Below the pieces are notes generated by a model, which did not search any database, was not told where the DNA came from, and saw only the letters and a program-made list of their open reading frames with translations. The translations under genes were made by a program, and so were the position numbers. Positions 1-8,238 of a stretch of 64,000 nt of DNA are shown one piece after another. This DNA is from JBHJGO01 sp050331715 (GTDB taxonomy: Bacteria > Cyanobacteriota > Cyanobacteriia > Cyanobacteriales > Microcoleaceae): the NCBI GenBank assembly GCA_050331715.1, contig JBHJGO010000009.1, positions 72,423 to 136,422 on the forward strand, read 5' to 3'. The first letter of the stretch is position 1; the number at the start of each line of letters is the position of its first letter.

Positions 1-977
1 CCAAAATCAAGGATGGACATCCCAGAATGATTCGCAAATTCAACCGAGCGCCCATCTTCAGGACTAGAATAAATCCATTCTCCAAAGATAAAAACATCTG
101 GTCGATAGGTGCTAACTTCAGCATTAAACTCCTGCCAGAACCAGATCGGCATGTGCTTTACTGTATCAACTCGTAGGGCATCGACACCCCGATCAAGCCA
201 CTGTTTGATTGCTGAGGTGATGTAATTTCGATATTCGATATTGTTTTCATTGAAGGAAGCCAAACCTGCCAATTCACAGTTTTTAACCTGCCATTCATTT
301 TCCCAATCTGTCACTTCACCATAGTGGTGATACCAGTGCTTTTCGTCATTGTGAAAGTCTGCAATCTTTACTCCATCATCATAGAGTTCTCCCTTATTCC
401 CGTCTACGTCGGGGCTACTATGATTACAAACAACGTCCAAAATTAACTTCATATTCCGCTTGTGAAGTTCCTCAATCAAGCGGTCAAAGGTTGTATCCCG
501 TGTTTCTTGAGTAGCATTCAGAGAAGGATTTTCATCTTTACCAATGAACCGGGGATTCAGTCGCTTAAAATCCTTTGTCCAATATCCATGAACCGCCGCA
601 CTTTCAAGGAATAGTCCCTCAACTTGCTCAAATAGGGGGGTTAGCCAGAGGGTTGTTACACCCATATTTCTTAGATAGTCCAGCTGATCAATTACGCCTT
701 GCAAATCGCCGCCCCAATACTTTCCCCAATCTTGACATTCCGGGTCGTAGAGTTCAGGATTGGGGCCAGGGTTATTATCTGGATCGCCATCATAAAATCG
801 GTCAACGACGATAAAGTAAATGGTTTCCTGGCGGAAATCAATATCTCGGACAAATAAAAATTCCAGGTCGATTTCCTGTTCTGTAGAGATATCAACACTT
901 TCAGTAATTTGTTGATTTGATTCTGCTTGATTCGCTCGACCTGTAATATCCTTTTGCTTAACGGGAAGTTGAGTCAT
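1..977 (-). CDS. alpha-amylase family (GH13) glycoside hydrolase, C-terminus beyond window
   Basis: Retaining alpha-glucan hydrolase or transglycosylase of family GH13, acting on starch or glycogen-type polymers. Translation from the ATG at 977 gives about 325 residues before the window edge. The catalytic-barrel regions are visible in order: FIVVDRFYDGDP near residue 55, region I LDVVCNH, region II GVDALRVDTVKH with the nucleophile Asp, and region III FGEW with the acid/base Glu; the barrel is cut off just after this. There is no signal peptide, so it is probably cytoplasmic. A 37-residue Gln/Thr/Ser-rich N-terminus precedes the barrel. Family membership is secure; the exact specificity (amylase, CGTase-like, maltogenic) cannot be told without the C-terminus. 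Confidence 0.88.
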   Translation of the reverse strand, partial: MTQLPVKQKDITGRANQAESNQQITESVDISTEQEIDLEFLFVRDIDFRQETIYFIVVDRFYDGDPDNNPGPNPELYDPECQDWGKYWGGDLQGVIDQLDYLRNMGVTTLWLTPLFEQVEGLFLESAAVHGYWTKDFKRLNPRFIGKDENPSLNATQETRDTTFDRLIEELHKRNMKLILDVVCNHSSPDVDGNKGELYDDGVKIADFHNDEKHWYHHYGEVTDWENEWQVKNCELAGLASFNENNIEYRNYITSAIKQWLDRGVDALRVDTVKHMPIWFWQEFNAEVSTYRPDVFIFGEWIYSSPEDGRSVEFANHSGMSILDF

Positions 978-1167
978 CTTTCAAATCAAGTGGGATGATT
1001 TATAGGAATGAAGAATTACCAGTCAATGACTGGCTAGTGACCTTCTTAAGACAGTCAAGTCTTCAATTTTGAATTCCTAAAGGATAGCATTTTATTTCTA
1101 AAGCGTCTACCTTTCCAAAGGGATATTATCCACAGTAACGAGGAATAATAAGAAAAAAGTAAGCGCT

Positions 1168-1199
1168 AAAAAAAGTAGGAGAAGCCTCAGAATACTCCT
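1168..1199 (-). terminator. Rho-independent terminator after the 92-aa acidic protein gene
   Basis: Read on the minus strand, AGGAG and CTCCT form a short stem at 1177-1199, followed by a run of seven T (1168-1174). It lies about 30 bases after the stop codon at 1232, where transcription of that gene would be expected to end. The stem is short (5 bp) with a long loop, so strength is uncertain. Confidence 0.5.
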
Positions 1200-1231
1200 C
1201 CCATTTCTCTGTTGTGGTTACCAATTAAAAA

Positions 1232-1510
1232 TTACCACCATTTGCGATCGCCCTTCTCATCAACTCGTGCTTGACGGATTACATCAGAAATTTCTTCCGC
1301 ATCCCTAACATGGTGCAATGCTTCCTTTTCCCCCTCTTCTCCTTCTGCAACAAAGTAGGTAGGAACTGTAACTTGTTCTCCAGTAACATCAGCAGAGTCC
1401 ACAGCAACTTGTTGTGACTTCTCCTCAAGTGTTTTCTCTTCTACAATCCGATCACCGGGATTAATATTTGAGAAATCAGTATTTAAACTTTTCTTTTCTT
1501 CAGTACTCAT
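1232..1510 (-). CDS. small acidic hypothetical protein, 92 aa
   Basis: Not recognised as a named family. The protein is very hydrophilic and rich in Glu/Asp/Lys, has no membrane segment or cysteine, and ends in a Trp-Trp pair. It resembles in composition the other small acidic proteins scattered through this region (3196, 20419, 20869), which sit beside CsbD, Pmp3 and Dps genes. By context a stress-induced soluble protein is likely. It is a lone transcription unit: a terminator-like hairpin follows, and apgM stops 100 bases upstream. The ATG at 1510 is preceded by CGGAGGTCATTCA, a good ribosome-binding site, which supports the start. Confidence 0.6.
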   Translation of the reverse strand: MSTEEKKSLNTDFSNINPGDRIVEEKTLEEKSQQVAVDSADVTGEQVTVPTYFVAEGEEGEKEALHHVRDAEEISDVIRQARVDEKGDRKWW

Positions 1511-1610
1511 TGAATGACCTCCGAGTGTATACTCTATTCACCCTAGACTATTAAAAATCTTTCAAGCAAACATCTATTAAAAGACTGAAGTTTGAATGAA
1601 ATATAATTGT

Positions 1611-2834
1611 TTAAGCACCAAATTTCTTTAGTCGTTGAGCATGGGCCATTGCTAATCCGATCAATTGAACGCCGGGTCGGAGGCCAAGAGAACCACCCCC
1701 ACAGGCATATTCATCAAAGGTAGAAACCGGATCAATCCTTGCTGTTTCTGCTCGAATCATAATAGGCACTGGATGCCAACTGTGCTTTCCGAGTAATGCT
1801 GGCGTTGAATGATCTGCCGTTACTACCAGTACATCAGGCTCTAGATTGGTTATCATCGGCATTAGCTGATCGACTTCTTCTAAGACCTTGACTTTTCCAG
1901 AAAAATCCTCGTCTTCTCCTAAACTATCGGAATGCTTTACATGAAGAAAGTAAAAGTTATAATCCTCACCGTAGCAATCTACTAAAGCTTCAAATCGCTC
2001 CTTCATTCCACCTGGTCGAGGCAACACATCCATCCCAATTAGCCGACTTACTCCTCGATACATGGGATAGTCAGCCACACAGACTCCATGAAGCTGAAAC
2101 CGTTCTTTCAGAGAATCGAAGGGTTGGTAGCGGTCAAAACCCCGCATCAAGATTGTATTTGCAGGCTGCTCATCAGCTAACGCTTGATTCACCTGTTGAA
2201 TAAAGGAATCAACCAGTTCTGCTGTTTTCTGCGAGTCCTCATCTGATGCTTTGACTGGATGGGGTGCAACGCCAACAAACTGTGGATCAGTATCCTCGAT
2301 TTTCCCCCCTAATTCATCACCCCGAAGTACAAAAACAGCTCGATGCTCACTCACTGTCTCAAAGAAATATTCTCCTTGAAAATCTAGCTTAACCTTCTGA
2401 CTTATTTTTTCGCGCAACGTTCTATTCAGATCCGTACTGATCCGGCCGGCTCGACGATCTGTGACCTGCCCTTGCTCGTCAACTGTTGCGAAGTTCACCC
2501 GTGCAGCAATATCTCCAGGTTGCAGGTCAAATTCAATGCCAAGCGCGGACAAAATTCCTCGACCCACATTGTAATACAGTGGATTATAGCCAAACAGGGC
2601 TAGGTGACCAGGGCCACTTCCTGGTGTAATTCCAGGCCCAACAATTTCTAGCAAGCCACAACTTGAACTCTTAGCAATTTGATCTAGGTTAGGAGTTTGG
2701 GCAACCTGAAGTTCTGTCCCGCCTCGCTCGGCATTGGGTAAACCTCCAACTCCGTCGAGCACAACATAGACAATCTTGCCGCCCTGATCCCACGCTAGCT
2801 TTTCCCACACAACTGAAATATCTATAACGTCCAT
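1611..2834 (-). CDS. apgM: 2,3-bisphosphoglycerate-independent phosphoglycerate mutase, archaeal type
   Basis: Interconverts 3- and 2-phosphoglycerate in glycolysis and gluconeogenesis. This is the ApgM branch of the alkaline-phosphatase superfamily: VVLDGVGGLP with the metal-binding Asp near residue 27, the nucleophile region GSGPGHLALFGYNPL near 72, and the metal-ligand regions HVKHSDSLGE and VVTADHSTPALLGKHSWHPVP near 300-357. Length (407) is normal for the family. Cyanobacteria usually also carry the long GpmI enzyme, so this may be a second, condition-specific mutase. The pmp3 gene ends 55 bases upstream in the same direction, so the two may be co-transcribed. Confidence 0.9.
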   Translation of the reverse strand: MDVIDISVVWEKLAWDQGGKIVYVVLDGVGGLPNAERGGTELQVAQTPNLDQIAKSSSCGLLEIVGPGITPGSGPGHLALFGYNPLYYNVGRGILSALGIEFDLQPGDIAARVNFATVDEQGQVTDRRAGRISTDLNRTLREKISQKVKLDFQGEYFFETVSEHRAVFVLRGDELGGKIEDTDPQFVGVAPHPVKASDEDSQKTAELVDSFIQQVNQALADEQPANTILMRGFDRYQPFDSLKERFQLHGVCVADYPMYRGVSRLIGMDVLPRPGGMKERFEALVDCYGEDYNFYFLHVKHSDSLGEDEDFSGKVKVLEEVDQLMPMITNLEPDVLVVTADHSTPALLGKHSWHPVPIMIRAETARIDPVSTFDEYACGGGSLGLRPGVQLIGLAMAHAQRLKKFGA

Positions 2835-2889
2835 GTTGATTACGATTGGTGACTGAAGTCAGGTAAACTTACGAGTTCTATTCGTCCCA

Positions 2890-3048
2890 CTAGCGCTTGG
2901 CAATCACCCAAACTGCATGGATAATTCCTGGTATGTATCCTAGAAGAGTCAAGAGGATATTTAACCAAAACTGACCTCCTAAACCAACTTGCAAAAATAC
3001 GCCTAAAGGGGGAAATAAGATCGCGATAACAAGTCTAACTAAATCCAT
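2890..3048 (-). CDS. Pmp3/YqaE family (UPF0057) small membrane protein
   Basis: Tiny hydrophobic protein of 52 residues with two membrane spans, starting MDLVRLVIAILFPPLGVFL and ending GYIPGIIHAVWVIAKR. The FPPLGVFLQVG and LLGYIPGIIHA signatures are diagnostic of the Pmp3/YqaE family, whose yeast and plant members affect membrane potential and salt or cold tolerance. The start at 3048 is supported by GGAGG about 10 bases upstream. It sits directly upstream of apgM and beside other stress-type genes. Confidence 0.88.
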   Translation of the reverse strand: MDLVRLVIAILFPPLGVFLQVGLGGQFWLNILLTLLGYIPGIIHAVWVIAKR

Positions 3049-3132
3049 AGTTTCTGCCTCCTAACTATCGTTGTCCATTTAAACCTTGAAGGCCGTTGCT
3101 TTACATCTACCCGAAGGAGGAAAAGCATCAAT

Positions 3133-3161
3133 AAAAAAGAAGGCACGATAAACGCACCTTC
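3133..3161 (-). terminator. Rho-independent terminator
   Basis: On the minus strand GAAGGTGCG pairs with CGTGCCTTC (9 bp with two wobble pairs, 5-base loop; 3139-3161), followed by TTTTTT. It lies 35 bases past the stop of the 99-aa gene at 3196 and separates that gene from pmp3-apgM. Confidence 0.72.
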
Positions 3162-3195
3162 CCAGCTACCAAACTACTCAAGCTATGACAGAAAA

Positions 3196-3495
3196 TCAAA
3201 TTACACCTGGCCCCTTACCATCCTCGGTGTTGATATCCTTCAGCTCCTGCTTCCGTCGAGCTGCTTCCGCTTCCTCTTGTTCACGCAGGTCGCCAGGCTC
3301 GTTGATGTACATCTCTGGCTCAATCGCATAGTTGTTCAACTTTCCCTCACGGTCAACGGTATAGCCCTTTGTTGTATCCATGCTGGCTTCTCCTTCAGGA
3401 GTCTTCTTAAAGTCCTCTCCCTCTCTCTCCTGACGAGCAGCTACCTCAGCGTGCACAATTCCTCTATCGAAATTTGCACCAGTTGTACTGTCCAT
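3196..3495 (-). CDS. conserved-looking hydrophilic protein, 99 aa
   Basis: No family assigned. Soluble, charged, without cysteine or membrane span. It contains the stretch MDTTKGYTVDREGKLNNYA, suggestive of a small globular core, then a strongly Glu/Arg/Lys-rich helix (about residues 70-87) and an acidic tail. The Psb35-like membrane-protein gene lies 27 bases upstream and CsbD a further 35 bases beyond it, all on the same strand, so the three probably form one transcript (csbD, psb35-like, this gene) ending at the terminator at 3133. A role in stress protection or thylakoid maintenance is inference from that context only. Confidence 0.62.
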   Translation of the reverse strand: MDSTTGANFDRGIVHAEVAARQEREGEDFKKTPEGEASMDTTKGYTVDREGKLNNYAIEPEMYINEPGDLREQEEAEAARRKQELKDINTEDGKGPGVI

Positions 3496-3522
3496 AATTT
3501 ATCTCTATCCTCTATTAATTGT

Positions 3523-3699
3523 TTATTTTTTGACATCGGGAACAAAATCCGGACGTTCCTTGTCCTTCCAGCCTGTTGGCCGCTTAGAGTTATACCAGGC
3601 AATCGAGCCAATCGTTACAGCTGCAATGAATCCAACAACTCCAACAATTAACATGATTGGAAAATAAGGCTCTGCAGCAGTTTCAACCAGTAAAATCAT
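3523..3699 (-). CDS. small single-span membrane protein, Psb35-like
   Basis: 58 residues: short lumenal N-terminus, one membrane span (about 14-35) and a cytoplasmic tail with AWYNSKRPTGWKDKERPDF. The tail pattern SKRP-GW-DKERPD recalls the cyanobacterial photosystem II assembly factor Psb35 (Ssl2148 type), which binds the CP47 module with high-light-inducible proteins. I make this match from memory of the family pattern, so it is tentative. AAAGG lies just upstream of the ATG at 3699. It lies between csbD and the 99-aa gene, apparently in one operon. Confidence 0.6.
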   Translation of the reverse strand: MILLVETAAEPYFPIMLIVGVVGFIAAVTIGSIAWYNSKRPTGWKDKERPDFVPDVKK

Positions 3700-3734
3700 C
3701 CTTTGACCTCGCTTCTAGCTCTTAAACTTTCAAC

Positions 3735-3923
3735 CTACTTCTTATCGATTTCTTGCTTAGCGGCATCCTTAAGATTTTCTACGGTATGCTCCATGGAGGC
3801 CTGAGCTTGCTTGGCCTGACCTTCCGCCTTATCCTTTGGATCGCCTGTCAAATCACCTACAGCCTCTTGAGCCTTACCTTCAAGATTCTTCACCGTTGCT
3901 TCAACTTTCTTCTCAATACTCAT
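3735..3923 (-). CDS. CsbD family general-stress protein
   Basis: 62-residue hydrophilic, helix-forming protein of the CsbD family, typified by a sigma-B controlled protein of Bacillus and abundant in cyanobacteria after osmotic or other stress. Diagnostic features are NLEGKAQEAVGDLTGD and DKAEGQAKQAQ, with alternating Lys and Glu and no Cys or Trp. The RBS AAGGAG lies 7 bases upstream of the ATG. A close paralogue is at 21236-21418 (shared GKAQEA-G--TGDPKDKAEGQAKQ pattern). The promoter region contains the inverted repeat at 3992-4007. Confidence 0.93.
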   Translation of the reverse strand: MSIEKKVEATVKNLEGKAQEAVGDLTGDPKDKAEGQAKQAQASMEHTVENLKDAAKQEIDKK

Positions 3924-3991
3924 TGATATCTCCTTGTTAATTGATGATTACCGTATGCACAAAGATACTTTGAGTGATGCAAGCTACACCC

Positions 3992-4007
3992 CTATCTTGA
4001 GATAGAT
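3992..4007. promoter_or_regulatory. inverted repeat CTATCT/AGATAG upstream of csbD and dps
   Basis: CTATCTTGAGATAGAT is a near-perfect dyad 69 bases upstream of csbD on the minus strand and 168 bases upstream of dps on the plus strand. The same half-site GATAGA recurs at 16302-16319, 16451-16466, 20714-20725, 25686-25699 and 60701-60717, each time upstream of a regulatory or stress gene. A related TTCTATCGGA lies at 4098-4107. A protein-binding site or alternative-sigma element is inferred, not shown. Confidence 0.35.
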
Positions 4008-4174
4008 TTATGACTCTAACTAAGGAAGGATAGGTAGGGCTATATCAGCAATATACATAGATCGAGACCTTTCAAGATGCATAGCGTCACTCTTGTTTTC
4101 TATCGGACGGCAGATGAAAACTTCTGACAACATTTGATTTACTTGAAAATGATTATTGAAACAAAGGAATTCAT

Positions 4175-4717
4175 ATGCGTACCCTAAATATCGGTCTGAG
4201 TCAAGAGCAACGTCAGTCAGTGATTCAGTTGCTGAACCAAGCTCTAGCAGACCTCTATCTGCTTTTGGTTAAGACAAAGAAGTATCATTGGGACGTGGTG
4301 GGGCCTCAGTTCCGTTCACTGCATGAGTTGTGGGAAGAGCATTACGAGGCGCTGACTGAAAACATTGATGCGACAGCCGAGCGAGTTCGGATGTTAGGCG
4401 GCTATCCGGTCGGAACTATGAAGGGATTCCTTGATGTGGCGACACTGAAAGAGCATCCAGGTGATCTACCTAATCCGCAAGAGATGGTTGAGCGCCTGGT
4501 AACAGACCACGAGCAAGTTATCCGTAACCTGCGGGAGCAGATTGATCAGTGTTCTGAAAAGCACGGTGACGAAGGAACGGCTGACTTCTTCACAGGTATG
4601 ATGGAGCAGCACGAGGAAATGGCATGGATGCTACGTTCCTTTGTGGAGGGACAATCTATTCAACCTTCCTACGGTGTTCCAGAAACAACTGAGATGGCTG
4701 GAACTGCACAGAGCTAG
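4175..4717 (+). CDS. dps: Dps family ferritin-like DNA-protection protein
   Basis: Dodecameric mini-ferritin that oxidises Fe(II) with peroxide and stores it, protecting DNA under oxidative stress and starvation. The 180 residues contain the ferroxidase-site signature: KKYHWDVVGPQFRSLHELW (His near 39) and EHYEALTENIDATAERVRMLGG (Asp/Glu near 60-70). Residues about 10-150 make the four-helix bundle; a flexible Ser/Thr/Glu tail follows. AAAGGA precedes the ATG. The gene stands alone, divergent from the csbD operon, with which it shares a 250-base intergenic region. A MITE-like copy begins 14 bases after its stop and may provide a terminating hairpin. Confidence 0.93.
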   Translation: MRTLNIGLSQEQRQSVIQLLNQALADLYLLLVKTKKYHWDVVGPQFRSLHELWEEHYEALTENIDATAERVRMLGGYPVGTMKGFLDVATLKEHPGDLPNPQEMVERLVTDHEQVIRNLREQIDQCSEKHGDEGTADFFTGMMEQHEEMAWMLRSFVEGQSIQPSYGVPETTEMAGTAQS

Positions 4718-4730
4718 AGCCAACATGCAA

Positions 4731-4845
4731 ATATGGTAATCGTAAATGATTTGTGAGAAGGGGATGAAGCGGTCTTTGTCCCCTTCTTCAGCGCTTCCAA
4801 AATTCCTCTGTAATGCCTTTCATGATTGATTCAGAGCTGTTATAG
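4731..4845 (+). mobile_element. MITE-like element, copy A (divergent)
   Basis: Starts ATGGTAATCGTAAATGATTT and ends CATGATTGATTCAGAGCTG then TTATAG, matching the left and right arms of the five other copies in the window with several substitutions. The core GAAGGGGA ... TCCCCTTC folds into a hairpin. It follows the dps stop codon directly. This is the most diverged copy, so probably the oldest. Confidence 0.65.
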
Positions 4846-4860
4846 AGTACGAATAGATGT

Positions 4861-4887
4861 AGCGGCGGGTCTAACCCGACCGCTTTT
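4861..4887 (+). terminator. Rho-independent terminator
   Basis: AGCGGCGGGT pairs with ACCCGACCGCT (10 bp, one bulged A, 3-base loop), followed by TTTT. It lies between dps and the rhomboid gene and would stop transcripts running out of dps through the MITE copy. Confidence 0.75.
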
Positions 4888-4941
4888 GCATTGATAAGGT
4901 AAAGTCAGGTTATTGAAAGATTCAGTTAGGAAAACACATCA

Positions 4942-5667
4942 ATGGTTCCATTAAGAGATGAAAACCCAACCCGTACTACACCATACGTTACTTACGGTTT
5001 AATCGCTGCGAATATTCTTATTTTTCTGATCGAGTTGTCTATTGGTTCAGCACAGCTCAATCAATTTTTTCATTGGTTCGCCGTTGTACCGCAGGAGTTG
5101 ACAGCAAACCTGAATGGAGTAAATGTTGGTCAACCGATTCCAGAAGTACTGACATTAATTACTTCTCAATTTCTCCATGCAAGCTTTGTCCAAGTCGGAT
5201 TCAATATGTTATATCTCTGGATCTTTGGAAATAATATTGAGGATGAGCTGGGACACTTTAAGTTTATTTTCTTTTACTTAGTCTGTGGTGCATTAGCTGC
5301 GATGGCTCAGTGGTATTTTAGCCCTCAATCTTCAGTTCCATCACTGGGAGCAAGCGGCGCGATCGCAGGCGTGATGGGAGCTTATATTCTCAAGTTTCCG
5401 CAAGTTAGAGTACTAACTTTAATTCCGCTAGGATTTCTCTTCTACACCGTTCGGATTCCGGCTTTCCTATTCTTGGGATTTTGGTTTGTTCAGCAAGCAT
5501 TTAGCGGCATTTCAATGTTGGAGGTGAAAACAGCAATTGGTATGGATAGTGGTGGGGTAGCATACTGGGCACACGCTGGAGGCTTTGTCGTAGGTGCAAT
5601 CCTGGCCCCCTTACTCGGTCTATTTTCAGAAAGATCAGCTTCTGGCTCAGTTGCAGACTGGGAGTAG
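4942..5667 (+). CDS. rhomboid family intramembrane serine protease
   Basis: Membrane-embedded serine protease that cleaves substrates within their transmembrane segments. Six or seven hydrophobic spans over 241 residues. The catalytic dyad is visible: Ser138 in GASGAIAGVMGAY and His211 in YWAHAGGF. Before it comes the conserved membrane segment with His79 and Asn88 (SQFLHASFVQVGFNMLYLWI), where most relatives read HGGWLHL--NM. The ALVEYRD-like N-terminus MVPLRDENPTRTTPYVTY is typical of the bacterial family. Monocistronic; convergent with the PLD-family gene that ends at 5768. The substrate is unknown. Confidence 0.92.
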   Translation: MVPLRDENPTRTTPYVTYGLIAANILIFLIELSIGSAQLNQFFHWFAVVPQELTANLNGVNVGQPIPEVLTLITSQFLHASFVQVGFNMLYLWIFGNNIEDELGHFKFIFFYLVCGALAAMAQWYFSPQSSVPSLGASGAIAGVMGAYILKFPQVRVLTLIPLGFLFYTVRIPAFLFLGFWFVQQAFSGISMLEVKTAIGMDSGGVAYWAHAGGFVVGAILAPLLGLFSERSASGSVADWE

Positions 5668-5767
5668 TCTTGAACGTAATGTAAACTTGGGAATTAGCAT
5701 TACTCGTTTGATATGGATTCATGCTTGCGGAGGAATAATCTTGGAATCTGATTCGCCCGTAAGCTCC

Positions 5768-7096
5768 CTAAAGTTGCCAGTAGAACAACAACCAGAATGT
5801 AGCAATCATGCGTTCCCAGATTGAACGTCGCTTCCAGGTTCGAAGATTAACAGGTTTGCTATTCTGAAATGCGGTTAAGAAAAAAGACTCAATTTGTTGG
5901 CAGAGTTCCTGGGAAGCAGTTGACAAATTGAGTTCATCGTTTTGAAAGAAACTGCGGGGATCAAGATTTGCGCTGCCGAGGCTGACCCATTGTTTGTCAA
6001 CCAGAATCAATTTGGCGTGCATCATACTGGGTTGATATTCATAGACCTCGATGTCATATCTGAGCAGTTCTCCATACCGTTCCCGTGAGGTGTAATGGAT
6101 AAAGGGTTTGTCGCACCTCGACCCCATCGTAAGAATCCGAACATCAACGCCTCGCTGCTTAGCCCGTTGTAAAAAAATCTGGGTATTTCTATCTGGTAAG
6201 AAGTAAGGACTGGCAATCCAAACTCGCTGAGTTGCCGCCTGGGTTAAAAGTTGATAGAGAGAACGAATGCTGGAGTCTCTGTCTGTTGGATTTTCTCCAG
6301 AAGTGACTAGAGTGGGTTTGTGATCGTGAGGCTCTGAAGCGTTTTGAAATTCAAATTCATCCGAGGAATTACCCGAGAAATTAGCGGTTCCTCCTGCATC
6401 TAGCCAATGTTGGAGAAAAAGGCAGCGCAGGCGTTGCAGTATCTCACCTTGACAATACACTTCGTAATCCAACCAGGGGGCCAAATCTTTCCGAGTTCCA
6501 TCCCAATCGTTAGAAATGCCTGCTCCACCAACCAGGGCAATTCGTTCGTCAATCAAAAGTAATTTTCGATGATTACGGCGCAAATAATAAAGCGGATCGC
6601 GCCAGCTAAATTGATTAAAAAATCTCACTTCAACTCCAGCATTGCTTAATCTTTTCCAGTAAGATTTTGAGATCGACTTCACACCGTAGTGATCGACAAT
6701 CAGTTGTACCTGAACCCCTTGCTGAGCTTTCTGAATTAATGCGGTGGCAAAATCATCAGCCCGACTACCCGGTGTCATAATGTAAGTCTCAAACTGAATT
6801 GAAGCTTGAGCAGACTGAATCGCTGCTAATCGGGCTGCAAAAATCTCATTCGCACCCACACGAAATCCGCTAATTTTTCCGATAGAGCAAAAGGAGTCTG
6901 ACAAACCGGAAATTTTCGCCACAAAATCCTTGGCAGTTGGACTGGGAAAATCAGTAATTTTATAGATATTTCTGTCGCGGAAGTAGCCCTTAAAGTACAG
7001 AATAATGACTATGGAGACAATAATCCCGAAAGCAATAGAAATGACTTGAAAGATGATACTTGGCATCGTTGTAGACAGAAGAGTAATGGATACCAT
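5768..7096 (-). CDS. phospholipase D / cardiolipin synthase-like protein
   Basis: Phosphatidyltransferase-type protein with two HKD motifs: HRKLLLID (His176, Lys178, Asp183) followed by GGAGISNDW, and HAKLILVDKQWVSLGSANLD (His360, Lys362, Asp367). One N-terminal membrane span (about 12-35) anchors it, with both domains on the cytoplasmic side. The general plan fits bacterial cardiolipin synthase (ClsA/B-like), making cardiolipin from phosphatidylglycerol, although cyanobacteria make little cardiolipin and the true substrate is open. Length 442 is normal. It diverges from the DUF389 gene at 7215 over a 118-base intergenic region, so co-regulation of two membrane-associated functions is possible. 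Confidence 0.85.
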   Translation of the reverse strand: MVSITLLSTTMPSIIFQVISIAFGIIVSIVIILYFKGYFRDRNIYKITDFPSPTAKDFVAKISGLSDSFCSIGKISGFRVGANEIFAARLAAIQSAQASIQFETYIMTPGSRADDFATALIQKAQQGVQVQLIVDHYGVKSISKSYWKRLSNAGVEVRFFNQFSWRDPLYYLRRNHRKLLLIDERIALVGGAGISNDWDGTRKDLAPWLDYEVYCQGEILQRLRCLFLQHWLDAGGTANFSGNSSDEFEFQNASEPHDHKPTLVTSGENPTDRDSSIRSLYQLLTQAATQRVWIASPYFLPDRNTQIFLQRAKQRGVDVRILTMGSRCDKPFIHYTSRERYGELLRYDIEVYEYQPSMMHAKLILVDKQWVSLGSANLDPRSFFQNDELNLSTASQELCQQIESFFLTAFQNSKPVNLRTWKRRSIWERMIATFWLLFYWQL

Positions 7097-7214
7097 TTTT
7101 ACTTAGTTTTTCATGCCTTTGGGATCTTTCAATCTTCCTTCAGGCAGAGGATAATTGAAGATAGACTTACCTAAACTCTAAGATACTAAACTTATAAAAT
7201 TTATCGTATTAGTA

Positions 7215-8228
7215 ATGCAGCGAACGTTTAGATTGATTAAAAGCTTTGGCTTAGGGGTGGTTCCACTCCTAAAACTGAGAGAGTCTCTTATTCAGGATGC
7301 AAAACTAACTCAGAACTACTTAGTGCTAACGATTAGCTCCTGCGTCATTGCGACTTTAGGTTTACTTATCAATAGTGCTGCTGTGATTATTGGCGCGATG
7401 ATCATTGCTCCTTTAATCTTACCTCTTCGAGGACTTCCTTTTGCCACTCTGGAAGGCGATCTAAAGTTATTAAAACTCAGTTTTGTTTCAATTACTGTTG
7501 GCACTTTTCTTTCTATTTTTTGCTCTTTGCTGGTGGGAATTGTGCTGCGCCTGCCGGATTTCGGCTCAGAGATCCTATCTAGAACCGAACCCACTTTAGT
7601 CGACTTGCTCATTGCTATCTTTGCTGGTGGGGTGAGCGGCTATGCAAAGATTCGGCCTCAGCTTGGAGATGCAATTCCTGGAACTGCGATCGCCGTTGCA
7701 CTGATGCCACCCATCTGTGTGGTAGGCCTAGCTCTCTCTCAAGGACAGTGGGAACTAGCATCTGGGGCTACGCTACTATATATCACTAACCTGATTGGGA
7801 TTAATCTTGCATGCATTGGAATTTATGTCCTGGGTGGATATGCCCGCAGTAACGAATTGGCTAGAACGCTGTCCTGGGGAACCTCAATCGCTTTAATCTC
7901 TATGCTGGCGATTCCGCTCGGCATCAGCTTTTGGAGATTTTCTAGCCATGCTCACGTCAATCAGTCTGTGAATAAGATACTAGTAGGTCAGTCCTTAACG
8001 GACAGACCTGATATACAAATCGATGGTTCAAAGATTAATTGGAGAAAAAAGCCTCCAGTCGTTCTCGTCACAGTTAGAACAACTGATCCCATAACGCCTG
8101 GAGAAGTTGCACTTGTTGAGCAAGTATTGACTGAAGAGCTTTCGACTCCGTTTAAAGTGATTTTTGATGTCACTCCAGCAACCCTGATTGAGTCCAATCG
8201 GCCTCAACCTGCTGTTCCGCAAAACTAG
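7215..8228 (+). CDS. DUF389 family membrane protein
   Basis: Polytopic membrane protein of the DUF389 (TIGR00341-like) family, function unknown. After a short N-terminal segment come five to six membrane spans between about residues 35 and 245. They include the family hallmarks INSAAVIIGAMIIAPLILPL and PGTAIAVALMPPICVVGLAL, both glycine/proline-broken helices reminiscent of transporters. A soluble C-terminal domain of about 90 residues follows. The ATG at 7215 lies in a poor RBS context. Stops 10 bases before the convergent 94-aa repeat-protein gene. Confidence 0.85.
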   Translation: MQRTFRLIKSFGLGVVPLLKLRESLIQDAKLTQNYLVLTISSCVIATLGLLINSAAVIIGAMIIAPLILPLRGLPFATLEGDLKLLKLSFVSITVGTFLSIFCSLLVGIVLRLPDFGSEILSRTEPTLVDLLIAIFAGGVSGYAKIRPQLGDAIPGTAIAVALMPPICVVGLALSQGQWELASGATLLYITNLIGINLACIGIYVLGGYARSNELARTLSWGTSIALISMLAIPLGISFWRFSSHAHVNQSVNKILVGQSLTDRPDIQIDGSKINWRKKPPVVLVTVRTTDPITPGEVALVEQVLTEELSTPFKVIFDVTPATLIESNRPQPAVPQN

Positions 8229-8238
8229 ATTTCTCTAG